A stretch of 64,000 bases of DNA from Qipengyuania sp. S6317L1 (GCF_023015615.1 NZ_JALKAJ010000002.1:1068501-1132500), one strand, 5' to 3'. Counted from the stretch's first letter, positions 43,598 to 52,417 are shown. Program-made: numbers and translations. The notes: generated by a model not told the origin, from the letters alone.

Positions 43598-44626
43598 TCA
43601 ATTACCTTTGATGTAGACCGGAGCCGCTTTGACCGGGCGCGGCGCAGTTTTGATCGGGCGCGGTGCCGGCAGTGGTGCAGGGGCCGGGATCTGGCGGGTT
43701 GCGCCAGGGACGACCTCTTCGCGAACTGTCTCGCGCACGATCACACGACGCCGCTGCTGATACTCCACGGGGACATAGACCACCTGTTGTGGCGGCGCGT
43801 AGTAGTACTGCGGCGCTGCATAAACAGGGGCGGCATAAACAGGAGCGGCGTGAACCGGAGCGGCATAAACAGGTGCGGCATAAACAGGTGCGGGAATGCT
43901 GCGCGTGGCAAAGTGACCGCCATGCGCATGTTGAGTGAGATAGCCGTCGAGCGCGGCCTCGCAGTCATATTCGCCGCGATCATTGCGCCCGCCGCCGATG
44001 AGGCTGCCGAGAAGGGCGCCGCCAAGGCCACCGACCCCTGCGCCAAGGAGCGTGCCGCCAAGACGTTCGCTATCAAATGCGCGGTTTCCGATGATCCCGC
44101 CCGCGACAGCGCCGAGAAGGCCGCCGATGATCCCGCCCTTTTCTTTGCCGCTGCTACCGCGCGTGCGATCCTCGCATTCCTCGATCCAGTCCTCGCGTGA
44201 GAAGACTTGTGCTGCGGGAGCATAGCCATAGGGTTGGCCGTAGCCAGCCTCGCCGTATTCACTGCTGTATCCGTCGCTATATTCGCCCCCGTATTCGCCC
44301 CCGTATTCGCCACTGTATGCGGTCGCTTGCCCTGCAGTGTGCGCCGCCGGCATGGCTGCGCGCTCGATCCGGCGGGTGCGTGTAATGGTTTCCACTCCGT
44401 CAGGGCCCACCGTTGTGACGGCTCCTGTGTCTGAGCGGTAGGTGTCGTTCACCCGATTCGCAGGGACCGGCGCTGTGCGCAGATCAGAGGGAAGCGCGCT
44501 GGCCTCCTGTGCGCCCATCGGTTCGATATCCGGCAGGGACGGCAAGGTGTTCTGGGCGCTGAGCGCAGTCGGGAGCGTAAGGCTGGCCGCGATAAGACCA
44601 AAGCTGGTGAGTTGGATGCGCGTCAT
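43598..44626 (-). CDS. glycine-zipper 2TM envelope protein with Pro/Tyr-rich repeats
   Basis: A 342-residue exported protein: signal peptide (LPTALSAQ, about residue 25), a Tyr/Gly/Glu-rich segment (about 105-140, repeats of EYGG), then EDWIEECEDRTRG and a glycine-zipper membrane motif (GGIIGGLLGAVAGGIIG... and GGTLLGAGVGGLGGALLGSLIGG, about 165-215). The C-terminal part holds five Ala-Pro-Val-Tyr/His-Ala repeats and a Pro/Arg-rich tail. A GGAAGGGA ribosome-binding site precedes the ATG. It is probably an envelope-stability or surface protein; the exact role is unknown. Confidence 0.8.
   Translation of the reverse strand: MTRIQLTSFGLIAASLTLPTALSAQNTLPSLPDIEPMGAQEASALPSDLRTAPVPANRVNDTYRSDTGAVTTVGPDGVETITRTRRIERAAMPAAHTAGQATAYSGEYGGEYGGEYSDGYSSEYGEAGYGQPYGYAPAAQVFSREDWIEECEDRTRGSSGKEKGGIIGGLLGAVAGGIIGNRAFDSERLGGTLLGAGVGGLGGALLGSLIGGGRNDRGEYDCEAALDGYLTQHAHGGHFATRSIPAPVYAAPVYAAPVHAAPVYAAPVYAAPQYYYAPPQQVVYVPVEYQQRRRVIVRETVREEVVPGATRQIPAPAPLPAPRPIKTAPRPVKAAPVYIKGN
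43815..43889 (-). repeat. 15-bp tandem repeat, five copies
   Basis: Five imperfect 15-base units (plus-strand form GCGGCATAAACAGGT) encode the five-residue repeat APVYA, with one APVHA copy, in the glycine-zipper protein. Confidence 0.9.
44281..44313 (-). repeat. 12-bp tandem repeat encoding EYGG
   Basis: Nearly three copies of a 12-base unit (plus-strand ATTCGCCCCCGT) encode the EYGG repeats of the same protein. The perfect nucleotide identity of the first two copies suggests recent slippage. Confidence 0.8.
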
Positions 44627-44824
44627 TGGTATTCCCTTCCTGTACCGCCCGCGCTCGCGTTCCGGTGACGACTCGCAAGGGGACGGCTGGCAATTATGCT
44701 TAGGAAATCGTTACCATTGTGCAGGGGTGCGCTCCAAATCGTCAGATGCACCGTGTCTCGAAACGGGGCGACTCTCGGTGCGATAATGAGCGATCGGGTG
44801 GGCCAGGCTTTCCGGGCCTGCGGT

Positions 44825-45322
44825 TCAGAGACGCGAGGCGAGAAGTGCGGCGAGCGCCTCGATCCCGGCGGCGTCTTCGGCATCGAAGCGCGAAGTGCGC
44901 GGGCTATCGAGGTCGATCACCGCGATAACGGCGCCATCACGCACCACCGGCACCACGAGTTCGGATTGGCTTGCCGCGTCGCAGGCGATGTGGCCGGGAA
45001 AAGCGTGGACATCGTCAACCAATTGCGTCTCACCCGATGACGCCGCCTCACCGCATACACCCTTGCCCAAAGGGATACGGATGCACGCCGGGCGGCCGTT
45101 AAAAGGGCCAAGCACAAGCTCGTCCGCGCCCGATGCGTTGGTGCCCATTCGATAAAAGCCTGCCCAATTCAGCTCTGGCAAAAACTCCCACAGGAGGCTT
45201 GCGACATTGGCCATGTTTGCGACCGCATCGGGCTCTCCGGCGGTGAGCGCATCTGCCGCCTCGCACAATTGCTGATAGACCTCCGGTTTCGAGGCCGTCG
45301 CATCGGGTTTAAAATCGAACAT
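44825..45322 (-). CDS. msrC: free methionine-(R)-sulfoxide reductase (GAF domain)
   Basis: Reduces free Met-R-sulfoxide, part of oxidative-stress repair of the amino acid pool. The whole 165-residue protein is a GAF fold with LNWAGFYRM, LVLGPFNGRPACIRIPLGKGVCGEA and HIACDAASQSELVVP, which carry the three Cys residues used by fRMsr enzymes. The length is normal. It precedes the glycine-zipper gene on the same strand with a 198-base gap, in which I see no gene. Confidence 0.93.
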   Translation of the reverse strand: MFDFKPDATASKPEVYQQLCEAADALTAGEPDAVANMANVASLLWEFLPELNWAGFYRMGTNASGADELVLGPFNGRPACIRIPLGKGVCGEAASSGETQLVDDVHAFPGHIACDAASQSELVVPVVRDGAVIAVIDLDSPRTSRFDAEDAAGIEALAALLASRL

Positions 45323-45412
45323 CGCATTTCCTATAGGGGCATCTGCCTCAGTACCTGGCCAAAGCTCACTCTAAGCTTGCGGGGGGCAGCAGCAGGTCTT
45401 ATTTCGCTCCAT

Positions 45413-46894
45413 ATGAGTATTGTTCGCAAGGTCGCAATCGGTTTGGTCGTTTTTCTCCTGATCGCAGGAGCAGCGCTGTTCTTTCTTTCAAGAGGGGATA
45501 CCGCCGATAAAGACTTTGCCTCGGTAACCGGCACCGATCCGGTGCTCGAAGACCCCAATGCGGAAAGCATTCCGACGGTCAATATCGCAAAGCCCGTCGG
45601 CTGGAACGAGGGTGAGGCACCGCAGGCGCCCGAAGGCTTTACCGTCACCCGTTTTGCCGAAGGGCTCGATCATCCGCGGGTACTATACACACTTCCCAAT
45701 GGCGATGTTCTGGTGACGCTCACCCGCGCACCCGAGCGCCCCTCCGATGCCGAGGATGAGGGGTTCTTTGACAGCGTCCGCAACTGGATTGCCGATATGC
45801 TCTTTGCACGAGCAGGCGCGGCGGGCCCGTCGGCCAATCAAGTGGTGCTGCTGCGCGACCGGGACGGCGACGGAGTTGCCGATATTCAGGAGGTGCTTCT
45901 CGACGCGGACGCAGGGATGGATTCGCCTTCGGGTATCGCGTGGAATGAGGGCACTCTTTACATCGCCAATCACGACGCGGTGCTTGCCTTTGACTACGAG
46001 CTGGGTTCAGCCACCGTCAGCGGTGAAGCGCGCAAGCTGATGGATCTGCCGCCGGGCGGGGGCCACTGGATGCGCAATATCAAGGTTCACCCCGATGGTG
46101 ACCGCATGTATGTCGCGGTCGGCTCTGTTTCCAATGTCGGGGAGCAAGGCATGGCCATCGAAGAAGGCCGCGCGATGATCCACGAGCTTTCGCTCACAAC
46201 CGGAGAGGCGCGACCCTATGGCGTCGGCCTCAGAAACCCTAACGGCCTCGATTTCAGCCCCTGGTCAGGCGAACTTTGGACCACCGTGAACGAGCGCGAT
46301 ATGCTCGGCTCCGACCTCGTGCCCGACTATCTCACCAATGTCCCTGTTGGCGTGAATTACGGCTGGCCCTGGGTGTATTACAAGAACACGCTCGACCGCC
46401 GGGTCAAAGCGCCGCGTCCGCGGTTCCTGATCGAATACACGCGTTATCCCGAATTTGCTTTGGGCCCGCACGTTGCCGCGCTTGGCCTTGTTTTCACCAA
46501 GGAAGGCCACCGCATGGGCGCAGATTATGCGAGCGGGGCCTTTGTCGCGCAGCACGGCTCGTGGAACCGCAAGCCTGCTTCGGGTTATGACGTGGTCTAT
46601 GTCGACTTTGACGAATTCGGCAATCCGGTGGGCAAGCCTGTCCCGCTGCTCACCGGCTTTTTGAACGAGGACGGCACCACCAAAGGGCGTCCGACATGGG
46701 TCGAGTGGGCAAGCGATGGTGCGCTTCTGGTTTCAGACGACACGGCGGGCATCATCTGGCGCGCTTTCAATCCGGGAAGCCAGGCGGGAGCAGGGATCGC
46801 GGAGCTTGAGGGCGAATCGCTGCCGCCAATCCGCGAACTGGTCGATCCACGCGCAGCTTTTGAAGAAGATTATTTGCGCACGCAGAGCCAGTAA
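45413..46894 (+). CDS. PQQ-type sorbosone/glucose dehydrogenase-like protein
   Basis: A six-bladed beta-propeller of the soluble PQQ sugar dehydrogenase superfamily (493 residues), anchored or secreted by an N-terminal hydrophobic segment (VAIGLVVFLLIAGAALFFL). Characteristic motifs: EGLDHPRVLYTLPNGDVLVT, VVLLRDRDGDG, GGGHWMRNIKVHPDGDRMYVAVGS, YGVGLRNPNGLDFSPWSGELWT and AQHGSWNRKP. It probably oxidises a sugar or sugar-aldehyde in the periplasm. The ATG at 45413 begins the anchor; longer upstream reading lies in the divergent msrC start. Confidence 0.88.
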   Translation: MSIVRKVAIGLVVFLLIAGAALFFLSRGDTADKDFASVTGTDPVLEDPNAESIPTVNIAKPVGWNEGEAPQAPEGFTVTRFAEGLDHPRVLYTLPNGDVLVTLTRAPERPSDAEDEGFFDSVRNWIADMLFARAGAAGPSANQVVLLRDRDGDGVADIQEVLLDADAGMDSPSGIAWNEGTLYIANHDAVLAFDYELGSATVSGEARKLMDLPPGGGHWMRNIKVHPDGDRMYVAVGSVSNVGEQGMAIEEGRAMIHELSLTTGEARPYGVGLRNPNGLDFSPWSGELWTTVNERDMLGSDLVPDYLTNVPVGVNYGWPWVYYKNTLDRRVKAPRPRFLIEYTRYPEFALGPHVAALGLVFTKEGHRMGADYASGAFVAQHGSWNRKPASGYDVVYVDFDEFGNPVGKPVPLLTGFLNEDGTTKGRPTWVEWASDGALLVSDDTAGIIWRAFNPGSQAGAGIAELEGESLPPIRELVDPRAAFEEDYLRTQSQ

Positions 46895-46900
46895 GGCTCG

Positions 46901-47722
46901 TCAGAGCGCGAGGCCGGCGGCCCCTGCCACTTCGCAGGCGAATTGATAGGCGGTGCGGCCGGACCGGTTGCCACGCGCAATCGCCCATGCGTTCGCCTCT
47001 TCCTCGCAGAACTCGAGCCCGAGTGGCTGGGTATAGCTGCGGACAATCTCGAGATAGGTCGCCTGATCGCACGGGTGGAAGGCAAGCGTCAGTCCGAAAC
47101 GGTCGGCAAGCGCCAGCGCATTGTCGCGCTCATCGCGTTCGTGCAGGTCAGCAGGGCGGGTTGCCTGCCGCTCGACAATGGCGCGCCGGTTCGATGTCAC
47201 CGCAACGCGGATGTTGACCGGGCGACCCAAGGCCCCGCCATCCAGCAGGCTGCGCAGCGCCAGATTGCCCTGCAGGTCACCTTCATCAAAGCCGAGATCG
47301 TCGATGAACAGGACAAAAGCGCGAGGGACCTTGGCGAGCGCCTCTATCAATTGCGATATGCGCGCAAAACCGCTCGCATCGGCTTGAACGAGTGCGATTT
47401 CGCGCCCGCTTTGTTGAAGGTCGCCGATTGAGGCGCGGATAAGCGCGGATTTGCCCATACCGCGCGCCCCCCACAGCAGCATATCATGCGAGGCAGCACC
47501 CGAACTCAACCGGTCAAGATTGCGCTGCACCGCATCTTTTTGCGCATCGATCCCGCGCAGACGTTCGAGGTAGAGCGCGTCCAATTCCTCCAGCGCGTGC
47601 GCGCCTTCCCCCGACCAGAGATAGGCGGGGTGGCTGAGCCAATCGACGCCTCGCTCAGGCTCAGGCGCTAACCGTTCAAGCGCGGCGGCGATCCGCTCCA
47701 GAGCCTCGCTTTTCCTGCTCAT
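46901..47722 (-). CDS. DUF815 family ATPase
   Basis: An AAA-type ATP-binding protein of 273 residues. Walker A is LLWGARGMGKSALIRA (about 84-95), Walker B FVLFIDDLGFDE, followed by an Arg-finger-like AVTSNRRAIV and the ADRFGLTLAFHPCDQATYLEIV segment typical of DUF815. The function of this family is not known. It overlaps the acyl-CoA dehydrogenase gene by four bases, so they are translated together. Confidence 0.88.
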   Translation of the reverse strand: MSRKSEALERIAAALERLAPEPERGVDWLSHPAYLWSGEGAHALEELDALYLERLRGIDAQKDAVQRNLDRLSSGAASHDMLLWGARGMGKSALIRASIGDLQQSGREIALVQADASGFARISQLIEALAKVPRAFVLFIDDLGFDEGDLQGNLALRSLLDGGALGRPVNIRVAVTSNRRAIVERQATRPADLHERDERDNALALADRFGLTLAFHPCDQATYLEIVRSYTQPLGLEFCEEEANAWAIARGNRSGRTAYQFACEVAGAAGLAL

Positions 47723-49497
47723 CCAGCCAGTGCTTCGGGCGACACCGCATAAAGGTCTTGCGAACCAGCGGTCGCGCTCGCCTTGAGCCCTGCGGCCTCT
47801 GGCACAATGCGATCGAGGAAGAAGCGCGCGGTGACCGGTTTGATCCCGGCAAGCGACGGAGAGGCGCCATCGGCAACCGCTTTGGCCTGCTTCATCAACT
47901 GCCAGCCCGCCACCGCAACCGCGAACATGGTGGTGAAGGGGACGCTGCCGGCAAGTTTGTCATCAAGGCTCGCTTCGCCTTGCATCCATTCGGCGATGCC
48001 AAGGCATTCGCGCGCGAGGCCCGCCAGTTGAGGCTCCTCTGCGGCATCTTTTGCAATGTCGCGCAAAAGCCCGAGCAACGCCTCGCCCCCTTCAAGGCCG
48101 AGTTTGCGGGTCACAAGGTCAGCGGCCTGAATACCATTGGTGCCCTCGTAAATCGGGGCAATGCGCGAATCGCGCCAGTGCTGCGCCGCGCCGGTTTCTT
48201 CGACAAAGCCCATGCCGCCGTGGATTTGAACGCCAATGCCGGCGACTTCGACGCCGACATCTGTGCCCCACGCCTTAAGCAGTGGGACAAGCACCTCGGC
48301 GCGTGCTGCCGCTGACGCATCGCCCAGAGTGCCGCGGTCGACTCGCCCTGCGCAATAATAAAGCAGCGCACGCGCGCCTTCGGTAAGGGCCTTCATGCGC
48401 AGGATCATGCGGCGCACATCGGGGTGTTCGATAATCGCCACCGGGGTCTTGTCAGGAGAGCCAGCGCGCACCGACTGCACCCGGTCCACCGCATAGGCGA
48501 TCGCCTGCTGTGTTGCGCGTTCGCCGATTTGCACGCCCTGGTTGCCGACATTGATCCGCGCATTGTTCATCATCGTGAACATGCAGGCGAGACCCTTGTT
48601 CTCGGCGCCGACCAGTTCGCCAATGCAATTGTCATTGTCGCCGTAAGACATGACGCAAGTGGGCGAGGCATTGATGCCAAGCTTGTGTTCGAGGCTGACC
48701 GGGCGAAGGTCGTTGTGGGGTCCGAGCGAACCGTCGGCGTTCACGTGATACTTCGGCACCACGAAAAGCGAGATCCCGCGCGAACCCTCTGGCGCACCGG
48801 GAAGGCGGGCCAGCACCAGATGGATGATGTTTTCCGCCAGAGTGTGATCGCCCCAGGTGATGTAGATCTTCTGGCCCTTGATCTTGTATTTGCCCGCGTG
48901 CTCCCCTTCGGTGATCGGTTCAGCGGTTGAACGAAGCGCGCCCACATCGCTGCCCGCGGCAGGTTCGGTAAGGTTCATTGTTCCCGACCACTTCCCGCTT
49001 ACAAGGTCCGGCAGGTAGAGCGATTTTTGCGCGTCGGTCCCATGATGGTCCAACGCCTCGATCGCGCCCACCGACAGCATCGGCAGAAGGCTGAACGCCA
49101 TGTTTGCCGCGCCCAGGTTCTCTAACACATTGCACGAAAGCGTGAAGGGCAGGCCCTGTCCGCCAAACTCGGTCGAGCTGCCGATCGAATTCCATCCCTG
49201 CTCGACATATCCCTCATACGCTTCCTTGAAGCGGTCAGGCAGTCGCACCACGCCGTTTTCAAGTTTCGCGCCTTCAAGATCGCCAATGCGATTGAGCGGC
49301 GCAAATTCACCGGCAGCAAATTGCCCGACACCCTCGACAATCGCCTCGACCAGATCGCTTTCGGCAGCTGCGAACTTTTCGCTTTGCGCGAGGTCTTCGA
49401 TCCCGGCGTTAACGCGGATGGCGAGCAATTGGTCCTGGGTGGGGGGTGTGTAAGGGGTCACTGGAGCTGGTCCTGTTTTTGAAAGTGTGCTTGGCAA
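47719..49497 (-). CDS. acyl-CoA dehydrogenase, DmdC-like
   Basis: A flavoprotein of 592 residues, the longer acyl-CoA dehydrogenase form that includes 3-methylmercaptopropionyl-CoA dehydrogenase (DmdC). Motifs: MNLTEPAAGSDVGALRS, RGISLFVVPKYHVNADG, GIQIHGGMG-like GVQIHGGMGFVEETGAAQHWRD and IYEGTNGIQAADLVTRK, which holds the catalytic Glu region. Oxidises a CoA thioester to the enoyl-CoA; whether the substrate is a DMSP-derived thioester cannot be decided from sequence. It is divergent from tsaC. Confidence 0.92.
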   Translation of the reverse strand: MPSTLSKTGPAPVTPYTPPTQDQLLAIRVNAGIEDLAQSEKFAAAESDLVEAIVEGVGQFAAGEFAPLNRIGDLEGAKLENGVVRLPDRFKEAYEGYVEQGWNSIGSSTEFGGQGLPFTLSCNVLENLGAANMAFSLLPMLSVGAIEALDHHGTDAQKSLYLPDLVSGKWSGTMNLTEPAAGSDVGALRSTAEPITEGEHAGKYKIKGQKIYITWGDHTLAENIIHLVLARLPGAPEGSRGISLFVVPKYHVNADGSLGPHNDLRPVSLEHKLGINASPTCVMSYGDNDNCIGELVGAENKGLACMFTMMNNARINVGNQGVQIGERATQQAIAYAVDRVQSVRAGSPDKTPVAIIEHPDVRRMILRMKALTEGARALLYYCAGRVDRGTLGDASAAARAEVLVPLLKAWGTDVGVEVAGIGVQIHGGMGFVEETGAAQHWRDSRIAPIYEGTNGIQAADLVTRKLGLEGGEALLGLLRDIAKDAAEEPQLAGLARECLGIAEWMQGEASLDDKLAGSVPFTTMFAVAVAGWQLMKQAKAVADGASPSLAGIKPVTARFFLDRIVPEAAGLKASATAGSQDLYAVSPEALAG

Positions 49498-49525
49498 GTT
49501 TGCGCATCAGATATAGCGCGAGAGC

Positions 49526-50488
49526 ATGGCTCGCAAGAACGTTACGGAACAGCTAGCGCCCACGGATGAAGGACTCGCCCGCGCGGCGCAGATCCTGGAG
49601 GCGGGCGGGCTCGTCGCTGTGCCGACCGAAACGGTTTACGGCCTTGCCGCGCGCGCCGATAGCGCGGAAGCGGTCGCGGGGATATATGCGGCCAAGGGGC
49701 GGCCAAGCTTCAACCCGCTGATCGTTCATGTGAAAGACCTCGATCAGGCAGAGCGATTAGCCCTTTTCGACGAACGCGCGCGTGATCTGGCGCGGCGGTT
49801 CTGGCCGGGTCCTTTGACGCTGGTGCTGCCCATGCGCGAAGATGCGAAGCTGGCAAAAGCGGTGAGCGCCGGCCTTCCCACGATCGCACTGCGCAACCCT
49901 GCGCATCCGGTTATGCAAGCCCTGCTTGATCGGATCGACTTCCCGCTGGCCGCTCCTTCCGCCAATCGCAGCGAAGAGGTAAGCCCGACGCGCGCGGAGC
50001 ACGTGATTGCTTCGCTTGGGGAGCGTTGCCCAGCGGTGATTGCTGGCGGGCCGACGAAAGCCGGGCTCGAATCGACGATCATAGCCCTGCGAGGAGAAAG
50101 GCGTCTTGGCGGCGGGTGGAACCTTTTGCGGCCCGGACCGATCACGAGGGAAGCGCTTGAGCAAGTGCTTGGCCCTGAAACCTCGCATGAAAAGGACAAG
50201 GTCGAAGCGCCCGGCCAAACCCCGCGCCACTATTCTCCGGGCAAGCCGCTGCGACTGAACGCCCAAGAAGTTGCGCGAGACGAGTTTTTCATCGGGTTCG
50301 GAGAGATCGCCGGTGACTGCACCCTTTCGCCGCAAGGTGACCTTTCGGCAGCCGCGGCCAATTTGTACGATTGCCTTCACCAGGCCGCTGCCTCGCACAG
50401 GCCCCGCATTGCCGTGGCTCCCATTCCGGAAAGCGGCATAGGCCAGGCGATCAACGACCGGCTGAAACGCGCGGCTACCCGGTCCTAG
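49526..50488 (+). CDS. tsaC: L-threonylcarbamoyladenylate synthase (Sua5 type)
   Basis: First step of t6A tRNA modification: threonine, bicarbonate and ATP give threonylcarbamoyl-AMP. The YrdC domain (about 12-200) contains GGLVAVPTETVYGLAARA, KGRPSFNPLIVHV and GLPTIALRNPAHP, and the Sua5 C-terminal domain follows (APGQTPRHYSPGKPL linker). At 320 residues it is the long, Sua5 form. It is monocistronic and convergent with a lipoprotein gene. Confidence 0.94.
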   Translation: MARKNVTEQLAPTDEGLARAAQILEAGGLVAVPTETVYGLAARADSAEAVAGIYAAKGRPSFNPLIVHVKDLDQAERLALFDERARDLARRFWPGPLTLVLPMREDAKLAKAVSAGLPTIALRNPAHPVMQALLDRIDFPLAAPSANRSEEVSPTRAEHVIASLGERCPAVIAGGPTKAGLESTIIALRGERRLGGGWNLLRPGPITREALEQVLGPETSHEKDKVEAPGQTPRHYSPGKPLRLNAQEVARDEFFIGFGEIAGDCTLSPQGDLSAAAANLYDCLHQAAASHRPRIAVAPIPESGIGQAINDRLKRAATRS

Positions 50489-50519
50489 TTTGGCCGGTTT
50501 CAGTCAGGCCGGTCCTAGT
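50479..50519. repeat. 11-bp direct repeat over two convergent stop codons
   Basis: CCGGTCCTAGT occurs at 50479-50489 and 50509-50519, 30 bases apart. The first copy includes the tsaC stop and the second includes the stop of the opposing lipoprotein gene. Confidence 0.75.
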
Positions 50520-50847
50520 CCGGCTCATAAGGCACCTGTGGCAAAAGCTCTTCGATTTCCTGATGGGTTTCCCGTGCCTCACTACAGGCGCGGTCATCGC
50601 CATCATAGCAGTCCTCGCGCTGTCGCTCATACTGTCGCTCGAGCTTGCCGAGGCGTTCCTCGCGGCGGCGGATTTCTCGACCCCGCTTTTCATCCGCTTC
50701 GGACTGGCTGGTGGTCGCAAGGTCAACCGCCTTGGCCCCGACCCGTACCGGCGCGGTCACGATATTGGCCGCCGTTCTGGCAAGACAACCCGAAAGGGTG
50801 AGCGAGGCGGTGGCGAGCGCCACGGCGAGAATTGGAGTCATGCGCAT
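50515..50847 (-). CDS. small predicted lipoprotein
   Basis: A 110-residue protein with a lipobox (TLSGC, Cys at about 21), giving a periplasm-facing lipoprotein. The mature part has an alanine-rich segment, then a charged coiled-coil (REIRRREERLGKLERQYERQRE) and a Cys pair (DCYDGDDRAC) that could form a disulfide. No function is recognised. It lies next to the DUF2807 gene on the same strand, 75 bases downstream. Confidence 0.75.
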   Translation of the reverse strand: MRMTPILAVALATASLTLSGCLARTAANIVTAPVRVGAKAVDLATTSQSEADEKRGREIRRREERLGKLERQYERQREDCYDGDDRACSEARETHQEIEELLPQVPYEPD

Positions 50848-50922
50848 GAGCGCAAGTGTCTCTCAAGCTGACCGATCACGCAAGTCAGGGATAATCTGGG
50901 GCCCGCGCCGACCGCATCCGCT

Positions 50923-51732
50923 CTAGGATTTGGTGCCATTCGGACAGTTGAGCGATCCCGACCCCATCGAACTTTCCTCGCAGGTCGCCGTGCCTTCGAC
51001 ATGAACGTTGCCCGACCCCATGATCGAGGCTCCGACCACCCCGTCCGATTTGAGGCGTGCATTGCCCGAACCGGCAATGGCGACTTCGACATAATCGGCC
51101 TCGAGGTCCTCCAGATCAGCGTCTCCGGACCCTCCAACATTGATGCTGAGATTCTTTGCTGTGCCCGAAGCCATGACCGAGCCCGACCCGCCGATGTTGA
51201 TATCGAGCGAAGTGGCGGTGAGTGTGCCGAGACTGGCGATGCCTGACCCGCCAAGGTTGACATCGAGCGCGGTGACGGTCGCGTCGCCGCCGGTGAATTT
51301 ACCTGATCCCAGGATAGAAACCTCGGCCGACTTTGCCAGCGTCTGCGTTTCCATGCTTCCGCTTCCGGTGATGACAAGCTCCTTGGGCGCTGCGGGCAAA
51401 GTGACGCGGATGGTGGCCTGATCGCTATCGTCCAGAAAACTATCATCGCGGGTGATGCCAAGGACATTGCCATCAAGCACGAATCGCACCGCTTCTTTTG
51501 CCTCGTCGCTTCCCTCGACGGTGATTTCGAGAGCGTCGCCCTTGGTCAGATAAACCTTGTCAGAGCCTGCAAGTGTCACTCCGCTCGGCGCTGCGCCTGT
51601 GAGTTCGATCTCGCTCAGGGGCACGCCTTTTTCGCCATTGATCGTGACATCCATGTCAAAACAGGCCGCAAGTCCAAGTGTCAAAGGGGGCACTGTCAGA
51701 AGGGCGAGGGTTTTGCGGGGCATCAAGGACAT
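50923..51732 (-). CDS. DUF2807 (GIN-domain) secreted protein
   Basis: A 269-residue exported protein with a lipobox-like LAAC near residue 24. The mature part is a right-handed repeat of short strands with repeated GSG turns (ITGSGSMETQ, ILGSGKFTGG, NLGGSGIASLG, NIGGSGSVMAS, NVGGSGDADLE, AIAGSGNARLK, IMGSGNVHVEG), the hallmark of the DUF2807 beta-helix. It is probably an envelope protein of unknown function. An operator-like dyad lies at its promoter. Confidence 0.9.
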   Translation of the reverse strand: MSLMPRKTLALLTVPPLTLGLAACFDMDVTINGEKGVPLSEIELTGAAPSGVTLAGSDKVYLTKGDALEITVEGSDEAKEAVRFVLDGNVLGITRDDSFLDDSDQATIRVTLPAAPKELVITGSGSMETQTLAKSAEVSILGSGKFTGGDATVTALDVNLGGSGIASLGTLTATSLDINIGGSGSVMASGTAKNLSINVGGSGDADLEDLEADYVEVAIAGSGNARLKSDGVVGASIMGSGNVHVEGTATCEESSMGSGSLNCPNGTKS

Positions 51733-51745
51733 TCATCATCTCCAC

Positions 51746-51785
51746 CAGTGATCGTGCGTATTACTTATATAATACACCATCACTG
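51746..51785 (-). promoter_or_regulatory. nested inverted repeats at the DUF2807 promoter
   Basis: An inner dyad GTATTA-N6-TAATAC (51758-51775) lies inside an outer dyad CAGTGA/TCACTG (51746-51785). The centre contains a TATAAT-like stretch on the minus strand (TATTATATAAG), so the dyad would overlap the -10 box. This is a likely operator for a dimeric regulator; which one is unknown. Confidence 0.55.
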
Positions 51786-51824
51786 CAGTGGCAAGTTTGC
51801 AGGATGCTCCAGCCATGGCCAGCG

Positions 51825-51863
51825 CAAAAGAAAAGGGCCGCCCCAACGGACGGCCCTTTCATT
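51825..51863 (-). terminator. intrinsic terminator after carD
   Basis: On the minus strand, GGGCCGTCCG pairs with the GGGGCGGCCC side around a short loop, then CTTTTCTTTT follows. It starts 18 bases after the carD stop. Confidence 0.85.
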
Positions 51864-51880
51864 GTCGAGATCGCGGACGA

Positions 51881-52417
51881 TTACGATTCGTCGTCATTGT
51901 TCTCGTAATATTGCGGAGCATGTTCGCGCAGCACATCGAGGATCTTCTCAAGCGCGGTTGCCTCATCGGTTTCTTCCATCGCGGCCAGTTCGCGCGCGAG
52001 GCGGCTGGATGCGGCTTCGAAGATTTGCCGTTCGGAATAGCTTTGCTCTGGCTGGTCGTCCGGACGGAAAAGGTCGCGAGTGACTTCTGCGATAAGAACA
52101 ATCTCACCGGAGTTGATCTTCGCTTCATACTCCTGCGCACGGCGTGACCACATGGTGCGTTTAACCTTGGGTTTGCCTTTGAGCGTTTCCATCGCCTCTT
52201 TGAGGGTCTTGTCGCTGGAAAGCTTGCGCATGCCGATCGATTCAACCTTATTGGTTGGCACGCGCAGGGTCATGCGCTCTTTTTCAAAGCGAAGGACATA
52301 CAGCTCAAGCTGCATGCCAGCGATTTCTTCATTCTGGAGTTCAATGACACGGCCAACGCCGTGCTTGGGGTAAACAACATAATCGCCAACAGTGAAGGCG
52401 GGCGCATTGCTTGCCAT
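51881..52417 (-). CDS. carD: CarD/CdnL family RNA polymerase-binding transcription regulator
   Basis: A 178-residue CdnL-type factor that binds the RNA polymerase beta subunit and stabilises open complexes, especially at rRNA and housekeeping promoters. N-terminal Tudor-like domain: FTVGDYVVYPKHGVGRVIELQNEEIAG. C-terminal helical domain: KVKRTMWSRRAQEYEAKINSGEIVLIAEVTRDLFR and SYSERQIFEAASSRLARELA. It has its own terminator. It lies near fdxA, as in other alphaproteobacteria, with a YihY gene between them. Confidence 0.95.
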   Translation of the reverse strand: MASNAPAFTVGDYVVYPKHGVGRVIELQNEEIAGMQLELYVLRFEKERMTLRVPTNKVESIGMRKLSSDKTLKEAMETLKGKPKVKRTMWSRRAQEYEAKINSGEIVLIAEVTRDLFRPDDQPEQSYSERQIFEAASSRLARELAAMEETDEATALEKILDVLREHAPQYYENNDDES

